A stretch of DNA of 64,000 nt, taken from contig JALDNG010000022.1 in assembly GCA_024349245.1 (NCBI GenBank), forward strand, positions 4,456,001 to 4,520,000, given 5' to 3'. A program made the position numbers and the translations under genes. The notes beneath the pieces were generated by a model. It was not told the origin of the DNA. It was given only the letters and a program-made list of their open reading frames with translations, and made no database searches. The stretch comes from Neodontobutis hainanensis. Its lineage: Eukaryota; Chordata; Actinopteri; Gobiiformes; Odontobutidae. Within the stretch, counting starts at the first letter, position 1. The number at the start of each line of letters is the position of its first letter. This document shows positions 1-12,900 of the stretch, one piece after another.

Positions 1-595
1 TACTGAGAGATTGGATCAGCAGAGAGGAAACATGAGTGAAAGATGTACTGCAATTCCGAGGTTTGATTTATAATGGTAGGTGGGAAAAACTAAATATTTT
101 ATCTAAAATTAACTCTCTCTCATTATTCAAAGTAGAGCAGTTTGCATTTTACCAAACAATTGCCAGTATAGTTTTGCAAATAAAGAAAAAATGTGAAAGC
201 AAGTTGAGTAGACCACCTGTTGAGAGAAAAGGTTTGCAAGATGCTCATTTCTAGTTTTAATAATTTTCACATATCACCTACTGTGACAAGTTTCCATTGT
301 ACAGGTATGAATGTGTTAATGCGATTATTTGTCACATTTCTGCATGCCAACAATGCAAAAGGAACATCACAAAAACATCATAATTGCGTTAGTCTCATAG
401 AATAGATTTGATCTTTGATGTTGTGCAGCCAAACAGCAGCTCAAAGCAAGGACACAGCAGGTGCTCGCGCGCAAAGCGAGGCCTGACAATGCAGCTAACC
501 ACATTACATTAGTTCATACGGTCAGACACACTGTTGATGAAATCCTGTAACCTCCACCTCAGCCTCAGCACACAGCAGGTGTGTGTTAGCGTGCC
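1..595. other. Unique non-coding stretch
   Basis: No coding, RNA or repeat signal that I can support. Open frames here are short and lack family resemblance. A small CpG-containing patch lies at about 465-485. Confidence 0.6.
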
Positions 596-608
596 TGTGT
601 GTGTGTGC

Positions 609-650
<42 letters not shown>
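596..650. repeat. (GT)n microsatellite
   Basis: About 55 bp of nearly pure GT, interrupted once by CTT. Dinucleotide GT/CA tracts are very common in fish genomes. The minus-strand open frame of Thr-His repeats across it is an artefact of the repeat. Confidence 0.95.
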
Positions 651-2306
651 TGAAAATGGTGAGTGAGGGCTGCCTGCGGCTCATTGCTCATCTCAGTGGG
701 TATAAATAGAAAAATAGAGAGCCAGGAATATAAGAGCATCATAGTGTGTCTGTGGGGCAGAGAGGCTGCTCAGAGCTACAAATCATCACAAGTCATGGCA
801 GGTGCACGGGAGCCACACAGCTAACAACTGTTGCACCGCTGACAGCCAAAACTTATATCGAATGCGTGACTGGGTAATTCTATACAGTGCGCATCATTTG
901 TTTCCACGTCACAAAAACACACACCTTGCTCTGTTTTGGTGTTGTGTAACTGGGGCAATTGTGCGATTAATGTGCCGTCTCTGTTTCCGGCTCGTTTGAG
1001 TGTACTCGCAACAGTTCAACAGAAGACTATTGCAAACAGCAGGTAATGATTTGATAAAAGACCAACATCATTTAGAAGACGACAAATGAAATGAACCCGA
1101 GCATGATACAACCCACTCTCAGAGAAAATGTGTTTTCAGGAGAAATGTGAAAAAAGAATACATAAGACTTACAGAAATACAATACTTTTAGCTTGTTCTT
1201 AGTAGGCTGGAGGCTGGTTGGGGTGGTGGATGGGACAGGAATATTAGAATGTGACATCCCAAATGAGTTAACAAGCCTTAGAATGTGCAAAATAACGATG
1301 AGGACACTTCTTGCATTAAATTCCTGTTCCAATCACCTTTTTTAATAAAATAGGTAACACACCCACACAGTGGGACCTGCAGGTGCTGAAACTCTCGGTA
1401 AAAATGACAGAATTAACAAGCACAGGTATCAGGCCCCTCGTTAGTACCTACTGTACAGAGTGTCTGACCTCTTCATGGCCTTGAACATACTCACATAATC
1501 CTGGCATTTCTCTCCTAAAGGTCCAAACCAGGGCCAGACCAAGCTTTGTTGTTTTATATAAACTGTACTGTATACATTTAATTTTGAGGCTGTTTAGAGA
1601 AACTATGTTTTGGCACATTCTCAAAAACACGACCACGCCATTAAAATGCAAACTTGTGAATGTAAAGATGGTGTTATCATTGAAACAATAACAGCCCAGC
1701 CATAGACTACTCACAGATAATAGAATAACAAAAGAAAAATACTGTATTTTTGTTTTTTTGAAATATGCTTTCATAGCGTAATATTAGTATTAGCTGTCTA
1801 TCTTTATTGAGACCTGAGATTCATCAGTGCTGCTCAAGATAAATCCAGATTTACAGTGTTGTATGTTTTGGAGCGGACCTCAGCAATGCTAGCTTGCTGC
1901 TCGTGTGTAACACCCCTCTGTGCCTGGTAGACTGATTACTGTTTTCAAAAGCTCTTGTTGCACCCATTACTGCATCATTTATTTATATTTTTTATATGTT
2001 TTAATTCTAATAACTTTTTGCACACCTTTTCCTAACAATAACTAATATTCATTATACTTCAATACAGGCTTATAAAATGCAATGGACACAGAACAAGGCA
2101 TATCTGGAATGTATTTGTTCTTCTGCACTGCTGATATCCATGTGTATCAGTGCTTTCTGGAATCATCACAGACATCCATTAGTTGTGGAAAACAGGGTTA
2201 AGGGATAAAAAAGTAGATATACCTGGACTTTTTCCAAACATGGCGTCCATATCACTGCTCCTCAAAGATGGAAAAAGTACCTGAGGAAAGAGAAGAAGGA
2301 AGACAT
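651..2306. other. Unique non-coding stretch
   Basis: No supported gene. A TATA-like string (TATAAATAG) sits at 701-709 but has no downstream reading frame worth calling. The AT-rich part at about 1980-2060 shows nothing specific. An 18-mer at 1216-1233 recurs at 56434-56451. Confidence 0.55.
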
Positions 2307-2339
2307 GGGGAAGAAGGGGAGTGGGGCAGGGGTGGGGGG
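2307..2339 (+). other. G-quadruplex candidate
   Basis: Five G-runs of four or more bases, starting at 2307, 2316, 2323, 2329 and 2334, are separated by loops of 1-5 bases, in a purine-rich setting (2284-2345). This fits the canonical intramolecular G4 pattern on the plus strand. Whether it folds or has a role is inference. Confidence 0.75.
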
Positions 2340-2529
2340 AGAGGCATGGCATTAAGAAAAAGCACTTGTCAGGTAGCCCATTAGAGTACCATTACAATAC
2401 CAATCTCTGCTCCCCATCTTTCCCTCTTACTCTGTGTGTGTGTCATTTTCTTTGTGTGCTCCTAGTCACCAGCGGGGAGATGAGATCATTACCTGTGACT
2501 GCAAGGCTAATGTCACACACTGCCTCCAA

Positions 2530-2557
2530 AACACACACACACACTCACACACTCACT

Positions 2558-2586
<29 letters not shown>
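2530..2586. repeat. (CA)n microsatellite
   Basis: CA tract with three CTCA interruptions in its first half, then about 37 bp of pure CA. The overlapping Thr-His open frames are repeat artefacts. Confidence 0.95.
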
Positions 2587-2589
<3 letters not shown>

Positions 2590-3716
2590 TGCAGACCAAC
2601 TAAAGAGGCTAATGTGACTCTGCCTTGGTAACAAAACTACAGTGACCGCGGGCCCCGTCTCCATTTGGGGGATGTGGCCTGCTTTACAAGGCGCTCCAAG
2701 GATACACAGGGGAAAGGACACATGGCAGGAGGATCATCTAATTGGAGACATGGCAGCGATGAATGAACACGTCTCCCTTATACGGATGGAAAAATAGCAC
2801 AGAAGAAGAAGGGGCAGCTGCAGACATGTATGTATGGCAGGGAATAAGCTCATTAGCAGGGTTAGGGCTGTGAAAGACAGAGGAGGAGACATGTGGAGGG
2901 GAAATAGGTCAGAAGGTGGGGATCACTGGCCTCGCCTCTAATTAACTTCTCACACCAGCACCATACGCCGCTTCCTACGTCATGTTTCCTTCACAGTAGC
3001 AGCACTGCCGAGAGATGACACAACAGGGTGTGTGTTAAATAGGGCGTTTAAAAGAGTAAATGGCAGGTGTTTGAACCTCCTGCACAGAATGGAGTTGGAA
3101 ACATATCATTCATAGTACTCCATAATGTTACCAAAAACATGAACATTCTTGTTTTACAATTTCAACAATATTTAAATCCACAATTTAACATATTTTTTTA
3201 ATATTTTTTTATATTTTTTATACTGAAATGCCCCAACAACAGTGTGAATTGGGGAAGATGGTATTCTCTACAACTGAATCACTGTACCCCTGAATAAATA
3301 TTAGGCAATTGGCTGCTGTTTTGTTTCTTATACTATGACAATATGAGCCACTTCACCATAAATTGAATGATTCACTAAATGTAGCTGTGATTAGTTAAGA
3401 TCTACCGTTGGATACATGCCATGTTTAGTGGATTAATTCAATTGATATGTAATGTCCTTCTAAATGGTAGCTCCACTTGAACACCCAATATCCTTATTAA
3501 TCTGGTTTGTTTTTAATTACGAAACCAGCCAGTGTTGTGTAATATATGAATTTGATTGACATATATGGACTTCTTAGGGAAAATGCATTTTCATTTTGTT
3601 GATTTAATGAGGATGTGGGAAGGTTTAGCTTATATGCACCGTTGGATTTAATATAATCATTAATATGAGATCAAACAATGCACAGTAATCCTTCAGTGAG
3701 CTATTGAAGATCTTCT
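2587..3716. other. Unique non-coding stretch
   Basis: No gene supported. The part at 2640-3000 is relatively GC-rich and complex. The part at 3100-3620 is AT-rich with short T and AT runs. Nothing else stands out. Confidence 0.5.
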
Positions 3717-4350
3717 CCATCCATCCATCTATAATCTTCTGCTTATCTGGGACTGGGTCACGGGGGCAGCAGTCTAAGCAGAGACGTCCAGACTTCCTGC
3801 TCCGAGACACTTCCTTCAGCTTTTCCGGGGAAACACTGAGGCGTCCACCGACCTGAAGCCACCCTTTTCCGGCTGAGATCCATGGCCTTGGACTTGGAGG
3901 TGCTGATCCTCATCCCAGCCACTTCCCACTCGGCTGCAAACCTTCACAGTGCACGCTGAAGGTCCTGGCTTGATGAAGCCAAGAGGACAACATCATCTGC
4001 ATAAAGCAGAGTCGAGATCCTGTGGGCCCCAAAGCGGACTACCTAGAAATCCTGTCCATAAAGATAATGAACAGGACCGGTGACAAAGGGCAGCCCTGTC
4101 ATAGTCCAACATGCACCAGAAAGAGGTCTGACTTACTGCCGGCAATGCAAACCAAGCTCCAGCTCTGGTCGTACAGAGACCGGACAGCCCTTAGCAGAGG
4201 GCCTCAGACCCCATACTCTCAGAGCAGCCCCCACAGGGCGCTGCAAGGGACTAAGTTGAATCTCTAGATCCACAAAGCACATGTGGACTGGTTGGGCAAA
4301 CTCCCATAGACCCTCCAGCTCCATGGAGAGGGTATAGAGCTGGTCCAAAT
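3717..4350 (-). mobile_element. 5'-truncated LINE (non-LTR retrotransposon) relic, teleost RTE/Rex-like type
   Basis: Read on the minus strand, this is a decayed reverse transcriptase (RT) fragment running from about 4350 down to a CATC/GATG-type simple tail at 3717-3730. Recognisable pieces in order: a segment ending in VHMCFVDLE (about 4270-4345), then a segment resembling GLRQGCPLSPVLF (around 4090), then the catalytic YADD motif, read cleanly at 3992-4003 and followed by VVLL, then a C-terminal stretch rich in charged residues near 3720-3830. Pieces are in different frames, with stops and at least one internal deletion near 4020-4060, so the copy is dead. A full RT ORF of this class would be several times longer, so the 5' part is missing. 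The RT identity is strong; the exact family is from memory and unverified. Confidence 0.85.
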
Positions 4351-6996
4351 CTGTTAAACTGTGGTTATTAGACAACCAGATAGTTAAACATAACCTGGAC
4401 TAATGTATCAATAATTGTTTTTAGTAACTAACAAATGAATTTAGCAGTGTTTTTGTATAATGCGTGTTCTTAACAAGTTTTTTTTTAATAATCCTTTTGA
4501 TACTGTAATGCCATGTGTGGATGTTTGTCTTTGTCATGTTATGTCCTCTTTGTTCACCATCAACCTGCCAATGAGACTACAGATGAAAATTAGCCAGCAT
4601 TTACATGCTGGACTAACCACACATTGATTAATGTGCACTGTCCCATATTAAATAAATAAACATAAACATAAGATCATTTTCCTAGAATCCTTCTGACCCA
4701 AAAGGACAATTAGTGCATAATACAAATGCAAGTTTTTTTTCTGTAGGATTATAAAAGCTGTGAAAAAGTGAATTTCCTCCCCTTTCTACATCAGAGTAGT
4801 GCACTGCACAGATGCACGACGACACAGTGTCAGGACAGATCTCACCCCACACACTGAGCCACATATGGTGCTGTCCAGAATGGCTCTGCTCCACTTCCGT
4901 ATCCTTCTATTTAGCGGTCTCTTTGTTTTTGTATTTCCAATGACTTAAGAGTCTCATTAACGTTAGTGGGAAGCAGAAACACTATGAACAGCACTATTTA
5001 CAAAATGTGTGATTACACCTTCTGTCTTTCACATTGTTCCTGTGCCCTCTCGTTCACCTCCCAAACACACACCTACTATGTGATTTGCGCATAATCATGT
5101 TGCAATCATGGGAAAAAGCCTAAGAATATGAAATATTAACTGCACATTCATTCAAGCAAGCAGAATATGAAATTAATTAATCATGACAAACTGGCTGTCT
5201 AGATTTGTATCATTTATCTTTATCTGCCTCTATCAGCTTCAAGTCTAAAAAATGAACAGTAGCCATTGAAAAAAAGTTGAATATGCTTCATAAAATACAT
5301 TGTGTTTTTAGGAAGTAACAGTGGAATGTCTTATCTAATTAGCTCAGTGGCTCATTCAACATTTGATTTCTTAAATACTAGAACACACTTTTTTTTTAAT
5401 TATTAGGAGATAATACTTTGTAATAGTGCATTGTAAACAGAAGCCATTTGAATAGAGGCCACTCTTACAACTATGTAACTGTGCCGTACCAGCCAGCCCT
5501 ATGCCTCGGCGCTCTGTGGAAACATGCAGTGCTCAGATCTCTGTCCTCTCAGCCAAAGTGAACATTTCTCGACTTTGTTCTGTCATGCCTTGGTTTCTGA
5601 ATGTGAATTTGCAGTGTTTCTTTAATGCTTTCTTGATAATAGCAGTGTCTAACAGGTTCTTCCAGCAGCCTTTGACTTCTGTATCAGTCTCTTTTAAACT
5701 CCTGCTCTGAGGATTACTTGACACAGCCTCACGACGTATGCCGCTGCAATTAGGAAAAAAGAATTGATGTGTGTCTTTTGGCCAAAGAAAGAGGAGTTTA
5801 GCTTTACTTTTGCACTCATTTGTTTAAAGAATAATTCTCTCTTAACCATGTCTCTCTCTGCTACCTCTTTCTCTATCTGTGGTGCTTGATGGCCCCCTGC
5901 ATGCTCCTAATAACCCATGATGAGTCCTCTTCACTTGAGCACCCTCCCATCAGACCCCCACTGTGACGCACATGCACACATACACATTGATGCATGCTAC
6001 ATCCCTCTGTGTTGGACGAAGAGGGGTGTGGATGATGACAGCCATCACTGGGGCAATTAATAAGTCCGTCCTCTGGATACACTACAGAGCGAAGCAGCAC
6101 AAAAGCATTAGCCAATACGGCTGGATCCGAGTGGCATAATTAGCCTAGCGCACTGCTTCCCACTTGGACTCTAAACCCAGAGAGCCAGCCAGCACTGAGG
6201 CAAGAAAGTGAAGTAAGAAAACTGGCCAATAGGGACCAAGGAGGTAATACAGCATAACACACAAAATGCTAAAATGAGAAAGCTGACAAAATGAAAAAAG
6301 GGGAAAGGCCACAAGACATGAATACACAGCAGCAGTGCTTTAATAACACGCTGGAATCTGGCTGTGTTTTGCTCTAATGGAGGGGAGCTGAGGGAGTACA
6401 CGGCCAAGTATAAGCACAGTAGAGTGATGGAGGTAAGACGGAGCTGAGAGGAGGACGGAGGTAGAGGGGAGTGGTGTAGACACAGCGCCACGCCAGCAGC
6501 ATACTGATGCCGCTGTCGACATGCAGTCAGCAGGGCCTCAGGTGAGAAACCAAGCATGAACCGCACAAGCCTGCGCTGCTTTATGTACAGTATCCAACCA
6601 TTGTTTCACTGGTTTGTTTGGATTTTTGTTTGAGCTTTGAGCATCCTTCCACTGGGCACTGCTGCTGATTGGGGGACATAAAGTCATTACTTGAATTAAA
6701 TTGTGAGCTGTATGTTGGTCTTGTGACAAACAGAGATATGCCATGTGAAGAAAAATACTATATTTTGCAAGCTAATCTCAAATAAACGCAAAAATCTTGC
6801 ATCAGGAACAGCTGTGTCTGCTTGTAGTCGTTGTCAGGGTCTTATGCACTTTGTGGTTGTATCTGTTGTCTGATGCTTGAAACAAAAAACAGTCTTCAGT
6901 CACATTGAACTGGGAGATGCTTACAACTGGTGCAAATAGTAAAAAGATCATTATTGCCTTTCTTCCATGTCAGTATTATATATACAGTATAGATAC
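4351..6996. other. Unique non-coding stretch
   Basis: No supported gene. It holds scattered T runs (for example about 5389-5398) and otherwise unremarkable sequence. The minus-strand frames near 6145-6566 are unlike any protein I recognise and overlap each other in different frames. Confidence 0.5.
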
Positions 6997-7020
6997 ATTT
7001 ATTTATTTATTTATTTATTA
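6997..7020. repeat. (ATTT)n microsatellite
   Basis: About six ATTT units, following a TATATATA-containing stretch at 6977-6984. Confidence 0.85.
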
Positions 7021-7275
7021 ATCTTTAATGTTATTAATTGCAAGAATAAAACATAACTTGAGTAGCCTTGGCAAGATGTTAGTATTTACTCCCCACTTGG
7101 GTACAGCCTAGTAGTGTAAACGTAAGCCAGATGAGCGGGTGCTGTTCCAAAGTGTTCAACTGATCAGTAGAGTAGCTGCAGGGAAAATGAGATTTATGTT
7201 TTCTTTTGGAGCCATTTGCAAAATCAAACAGCAAAAGACAAGACCAGTGAGAGCCAGCACTTTCAATGAACCACT

Positions 7276-7324
7276 GCGTGTGTGTGTGCGTGCGTGCTCG
7301 TGTGTGCGCATGTGTGTGTGTGTG

Positions 7325-7367
<43 letters not shown>

Positions 7368-7379
7368 CTGTGTGTGTGT
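7276..7379. repeat. (GT)n microsatellite with GC interruptions
   Basis: About 104 bp of GT interrupted by GC-containing dinucleotides (GTGCGTGC type) in the 5' third. It is almost entirely alternating purine-pyrimidine. Overlapping Val-Cys and Thr-His frames are artefacts. Confidence 0.95.
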
Positions 7380-7937
7380 AAAAAGCGCATGTGAGCTGCA
7401 GTAGGCAGTGAACTGTTCATTATGCAGTGTGTGTCTCTGCAAAGCCTATGTTATCACAACAGAGCCCGAGGAGCTCAGGCACTAGCTCCGTTAGCATACC
7501 GTAGTCCCCTGGGAGCTTCCTATAGCGGCGCATTCTGCTCCTCAAGGACAGTATACAGAGGCTCCCAGTGCAGAAACACTGCCCACTGTAACCCGTCACA
7601 CACAGCCCGAGTCATGAACCCGATCTGCATCTAAGCATGGGATACTTTATAACATACTATGAATAGTGAAAAGGCAAAGTGGAACGTGTAAAAAATATGA
7701 AATGAACGCTTGGGACAAATAGAAGCAGAGAGTAGAAATGCACAAGACAGAGGGGCATCAAAAGTCTACATGAGTGTTTAGACAGCCCAGTCCTATAAAG
7801 CAAATCAAATCTTTATAAGGTTTCATTCAGTATATTGCAAATGCATTTAAGCTTGTGGCAGTGACTGAGGATATTCCCACATGTACACAGATATTTTCAA
7901 AAACTGAGACACCAAGAGTGTTTTGAAAATAATCTGG

Positions 7938-8168
7938 TGGATTTCCTCCAGGTACTCCGGTTTCCACCACCAACATCAAAACATGCTGAACGTCCAGTGC
8001 CACTGAATTTCTCCTCGGTGATAATAAAGTGATAATAAATGATTGAAATGACCTGGCTGACTTGAACATTCTCAGCCAACTCAGGCCTTTCTGTGAGGAG
8101 TCTGCATGTCCTCCTCATGTTACTGTGGGTTCTCTCCAGGTACTCGGGTTCCTCCCAACGCCCAAAGG
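7938..8168 (+). repeat. Two degenerate copies of a dispersed fish repeat
   Basis: The segments 7938-7986 and 8091-8168 both contain a variant of TTCTCTCCAGGTACTCGGG followed by a TTCCNCC-type block and a CCAAA/CATGC-like end. I recognise this string as a common dispersed motif in teleost genomes. The two copies are in the same orientation, about 150 bp apart. The parent element class is not determinable from these scraps. Confidence 0.45.
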
Positions 8169-9584
8169 GAGCATTTTCAGTGACCTAAAACCTTATTTGT
8201 GTATGTGTAGAAAGCCAAATGCACTGAAAAAGAAGATGTCCGTGACTGAGAGGCATGGTTATATGTTTGGTAATATGCATGAGTCTTACTTGGTTAACGT
8301 TAGGGCTTATTAAGAAGTTCACACAGTAGACTTCATATTTAATTTAAAACACAGTCTTCTCCTGAACTTTAGCGCACATTTCCACTTCCAACCATAAAGC
8401 TCCTAATGAACATATGCGTCAAAGTAACTCCGGTGTTCAGAAGCAAACTTGGGTTCCTTCTGGCAAAATCCGGATTCATTATTTCAAATGTAGTTACCCC
8501 AAGTATTTTTGTGCTGGAAATGTCATTATATTGTGTATTGAACAAAAATTCAAAGACTGGGTTGGCTTAGGGCAGCCCGAGTTTGAATTCCATCTGACAT
8601 TCTCAGCAAAGCAGGCATTCATTGAGGTATTATTAGACGTGCTGCCTACTGTAAAGCATAGCCAGGAGGCTGTCGGTATAATGTCTTTGTCTTCCTTTTC
8701 TTTTTGAATGTGTCCAAAAGACGGCAGGAGGCCTGCTCCTCTTTTGTGTCTCACTAAACCCCTCATCTCCCCTTGTCTCACAGAAAGCCATCCAGAAATG
8801 GCTTTCATTCATTAGCAATGAGAAGAACATGCAGGGGGTACAAGTGCCTTTTCCAGGCTTTCAAAAGTGTGCCACACTGTAGAAAAATAGGCACAAGTAA
8901 AAAAAAAGTTGTTCTTTTTCATCTTTAATGAAAGGGAATGAGTAGAGCTGTGTTTCTGTCTCCCACTGCTGCACCACAACCTGATTACTGTCTGATGATG
9001 ATGGCACTGCTTCCTGACATCTAATTGAAATAATTGTGTGTAATCACTTTAAAAGACTGGCAGGAGACATACAAGCGATGAAAAGTAGTTACGAAAGGCA
9101 ACGGCATCATAATTGAATCTTCCCAGATGTGTGTGATGCCATCAAACCCGGGCCGGGACCAAACAGTGGCACAGTTTAACTCAGAGCTCAATAGTGGGCA
9201 AATGGCTTTAGAGACTGTCAAAGAGAGCGGCTTTATCGGGATATGCTTCAACCACTCTCCCATTCTTACACTCTTGATCCCACATAATCTGGAAGAAATC
9301 TGCAGAGAACCACACTGTATCCACTGTATTCCACTCTTTTACACACTATTTCTATTTCACATCCATCAACCAGAGCCAGCACTTCTAACCATTACTGCTG
9401 ATGCTTGCAGTAGTGATACACACAAAGGAGTTCAAGCGCTAGCAAATACAAATAATCTAACAAACCATAGATTATTTATTTATATTTGTCTATAGCATTT
9501 ATGAAATATGTTATATGGACTCATTAGACTCCATTTAGACTTTGTGCTGTTTTAGTGTAGCTTGGTTTCTTCAGTACTTTTTAG
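8169..9584. other. Unique non-coding stretch
   Basis: No gene supported. Open frames on both strands overlap each other without protein character. Confidence 0.5.
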
Positions 9585-9985
9585 TGTGAGTCAGGATATT
9601 TGTGGGTGTTGTAGTTCTCAAGAGCGGTTTTAAGACCACTTTTTAAAGTTCATTCTTCTCTCAGACTCATTCTTATGTTAGTCTCAGACTTAGAGGTCTT
9701 GGTATTTTAAATAAAGAAGAACCAAGACCACAACTGGATTATTTGTAGACAGCTTCATTGCAATTCCTCTATCCATACATTCATCATGAAACACTAACTC
9801 CTCTGTGAGTTTGGGCTTTGTCTGAAAGTCTGAAAATTGTAGTGGATTTGGATTTATACCTGGTATTTCTTCCTTTCTATTATACACTGCTCTTGGTCTA
9901 AACTCTTCCACTGACATGGAGTTGGTCGTGGTCTCGCTACACTCTGGTCTCAGTCATGACTTTGTCTTGACTACAACACAAGGAC
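9585..9985. repeat. Degenerate repeat rich in GTCTTGGTCT/GACTC-like words
   Basis: Words such as CAGACTCATT, GTCTCAGACT, GGTCTTGGT, CTTGGTCTAAACT, GGTCGTGGTCTCG and GACTTTGTCTTGACTACAAC recur across about 400 bp. This resembles a decayed fish repeat built of GGTCTTGG/GACTCGG words ending in CTTGACTACAACAC. Boundaries are approximate and the family is uncertain. Confidence 0.4.
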
Positions 9986-12900
9986 CAGATAAACAATTGT
10001 AAATGGCCTAGAGTGGGACATGTCTACTGGAAAACCACTTGGACTCTTCAGTATTAAGACAAAGATACCCCACAGGTTTCAGTGGGTGAAGATGGCCCTG
10101 GCTCCAATCCCCACATGGCTGTTTTGTGGACCCGGCTGTTCCTGAAGACCCGTATCACACCGTGAGCCCGGGCCGGGGAGAGCCTGTCCACAGCCATTTC
10201 CCTACTCTTTAATCTCAGCGGTCGACCAGAGAGAGCAGCGCGGCACATTCCATTAATGTAAAGTGGGGCTTGAAGGTTGGTAATTTATTGGCTCTGCAGA
10301 CTCGCCTCCCCTCATCTCACTCATACTGGCTCCCGGCCACCAAATACTCCCCCTGATACCCGCCAACATACAGCACCCTGCTCAGCGCTTTACGCTTTTT
10401 CACTTTCTGCCGCTCTTAACCTGTCTCCTTCTCTACTACTCCCTCCCTCCATCTACTCTCTCTACTCTTAATCTTTCCTTCCCTCAGTCCTTCCCTGGCT
10501 TTGCCTATCATGAATACACACAGGCTCCCTCTGCAGCACCTTTTCCCATTTACAATTATCATAACGTTTCATCCCACTTACTCCCAAAGCTTCAGCTGTG
10601 AAGAGATATAAGAATACAGTGAGGAGCCGGTTTTCTTCAGCGCCTGTGTTAGTGATTTAACAGATAGTTTAATTACTAACAAAAAGACACGCAGACTCAT
10701 GCAGACAACTGTGGGGTACGTAGGACTCCCCTCTGAGAGAAATGAAGTGCACAAGAGATACTGCATGTGTGAGTCAGAAAAAGCAGAGAACAAAATTGGC
10801 CCGTGCATTGATCCTCTCCTCTTCCCCCTCCTCAGTGTGCACTAATTGTCATGATCTGTGCTCCTGTCGAAATAGGCCTCGTGACCGGGACACTGGCAGG
10901 ATAACAGACAGTCACAGGCGCTGCCAGCACAGACACAAGGCAAGTGTCCAATGATCCTGCGCTAACAACCACAGCTCCACACTTACAATAACTAAAGGGC
11001 TGGCTATTTCTTCATTTCAGGATACTGTTCTGTGTGGGTAATGGTGTCTCCTGGTTGTACTGGAGTTCATTAGAATTGAGATCTCATTTAGGAAATGTAC
11101 AATCTAATTAAACGGCCACCTTATGTATGAAGAAAATCAATATATATATATATTAACACCAAGTTACAGTAACACTGGATGCTACTTGAAAATGTAGCAT
11201 AAGTGCTATTAGAACAATTAAGTGTGATTACTCTATTTGTACTGCCTCAGTGTTGCCTCATCATGAGCTCAACCTGTTTCATTGCTTTCTAATAACAGCC
11301 CACACATATGTAATTATGCACTTGTTTCCACTATTTTAATAAAGTAAGCCTAATAAGAAGAATTGGTTAAATATTTGCTTAATCAAAGCCAAGTTACAGA
11401 GCTTTATATTTGTGTTTCACATGTAAATAAATATTGGATATGACATATTCAATAACAACGCCACTCTGAACTGCTAATAAGGTCACTGGTCACTAACTAC
11501 AGATATAGATTGATTAAATCTTATATTCCAAAAATAACTAGTTCAATGGTTATTTACAGAAACATGGACGATCGGGTAGAATGGGTAGAATTTCAACAAC
11601 AACAAAAATTAGTCTAATCTTGAATCATGTACATAAAAGACAGTGAGTGAAGACTGGGTTTAAAATTACACCAAAATGAAAACTCCAGTTTATTTAAAAA
11701 CTTTACTTCAAGATGTAATAATGTACTGTACCCTGATGAGTTGGAGAGTGTAATGGATCTTATTCCAGACCAAGATCAGGGTTTTGGTGAGCTCCAGAAC
11801 AATGTGTGGAAGTGTTTGTTAGTGCTGTATAACTTGATAAATAATGTTGACTTGGTATCACACACAAGTCTTTGCATGTGTCAGTAAACTAGTGGATTAT
11901 ATGCAGAGCGTTAGGCAGTCCCAACAGTGGCCGTTTCTGAAGACCCACTAAGGAGATCGGCAGAAGGAAAAGCTCTCAGATAAAACAAATCAGAAGATAA
12001 ATGCAAACCATTGCAGGTTAATAGCATCCCTTTACAACAACAATAAATTAAACATCTGCATGGTTCTCTACTGTACCATGTTTTATGTAGCTCCATCTGT
12101 CTCTCAACATCACAAGTTGTAGATTCACTAAGTGGTATTTAAATAAATTGAATGCAGAATTAGTGAGACTATCAAGTAAGCAGCTACTGCAGTATTTATG
12201 AGGTGATTAAAGTGTGTACACGGCCAAAGAAGAGCCGGTCTGCCCATGGTGCAGTTGGTCAATGGGCTTCCTCTTACTTATTCATGCTAGGGGTTAGACG
12301 TCTCGCTCAGTAAATTATTTAGACCTATTTCTTTGTGTGTTTGTGTGTCAGAGTGCATTGGGAGAAGACCAGGGTGAGTGAATTATTGAGGCTGTGTATA
12401 TAGCCACAGTAGGGATCCTCTTTAGAGGGGTCACTGGACAGACATACTGTTGAAATAACACTGCTTTGCTCTTTGGACGTGTGTGTATCCATGGGGAAAG
12501 GGATTTTCTATTTGGTTTATAGATCCTCAGGGAGCGCTTGTGAACAAAAAGGCCAAACTGATATTGAGATAAAGACAACATGAAGCTGAGGGACAGAGTG
12601 GGGGAAGTCAAAAAGCAAAACATATTATAAAAGAAGAAAACGTAGGAAATGTGTGTCCATTCCATTATCAGGCCATGCAAATGTATTGTCTGGTCTGACT
12701 GTGGGGGTCCGCAGAGAGCTGCTTCTGCATTTGATGGGTTAACATATGAAATAGCCAAGCTAATAGCTATGCTAATTGCATTTCTGGACGCATGTTAGCT
12801 CACTTGTGAGCTATTTCACAGCACACAGCCATGGCTTAAGCTGTGAATAATGACCACTTCAGCTTCTGCAAGGCTGTGTAAGCAAAGGGCCGCTGATAGA

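Noticed and set aside
701..709. TATA box of a promoter
   Set aside because: A TATAAATAG word alone in AT-rich DNA; no initiator, downstream frame or GC box to support transcription. The same holds for TATAAAAGGC at about 22693.
12747..12818. Inverted TGAAATAGC/GCTATTTCA words 60 bp apart
   Set aside because: Nine-base arms at that distance are expected by chance in a 64-kb window.
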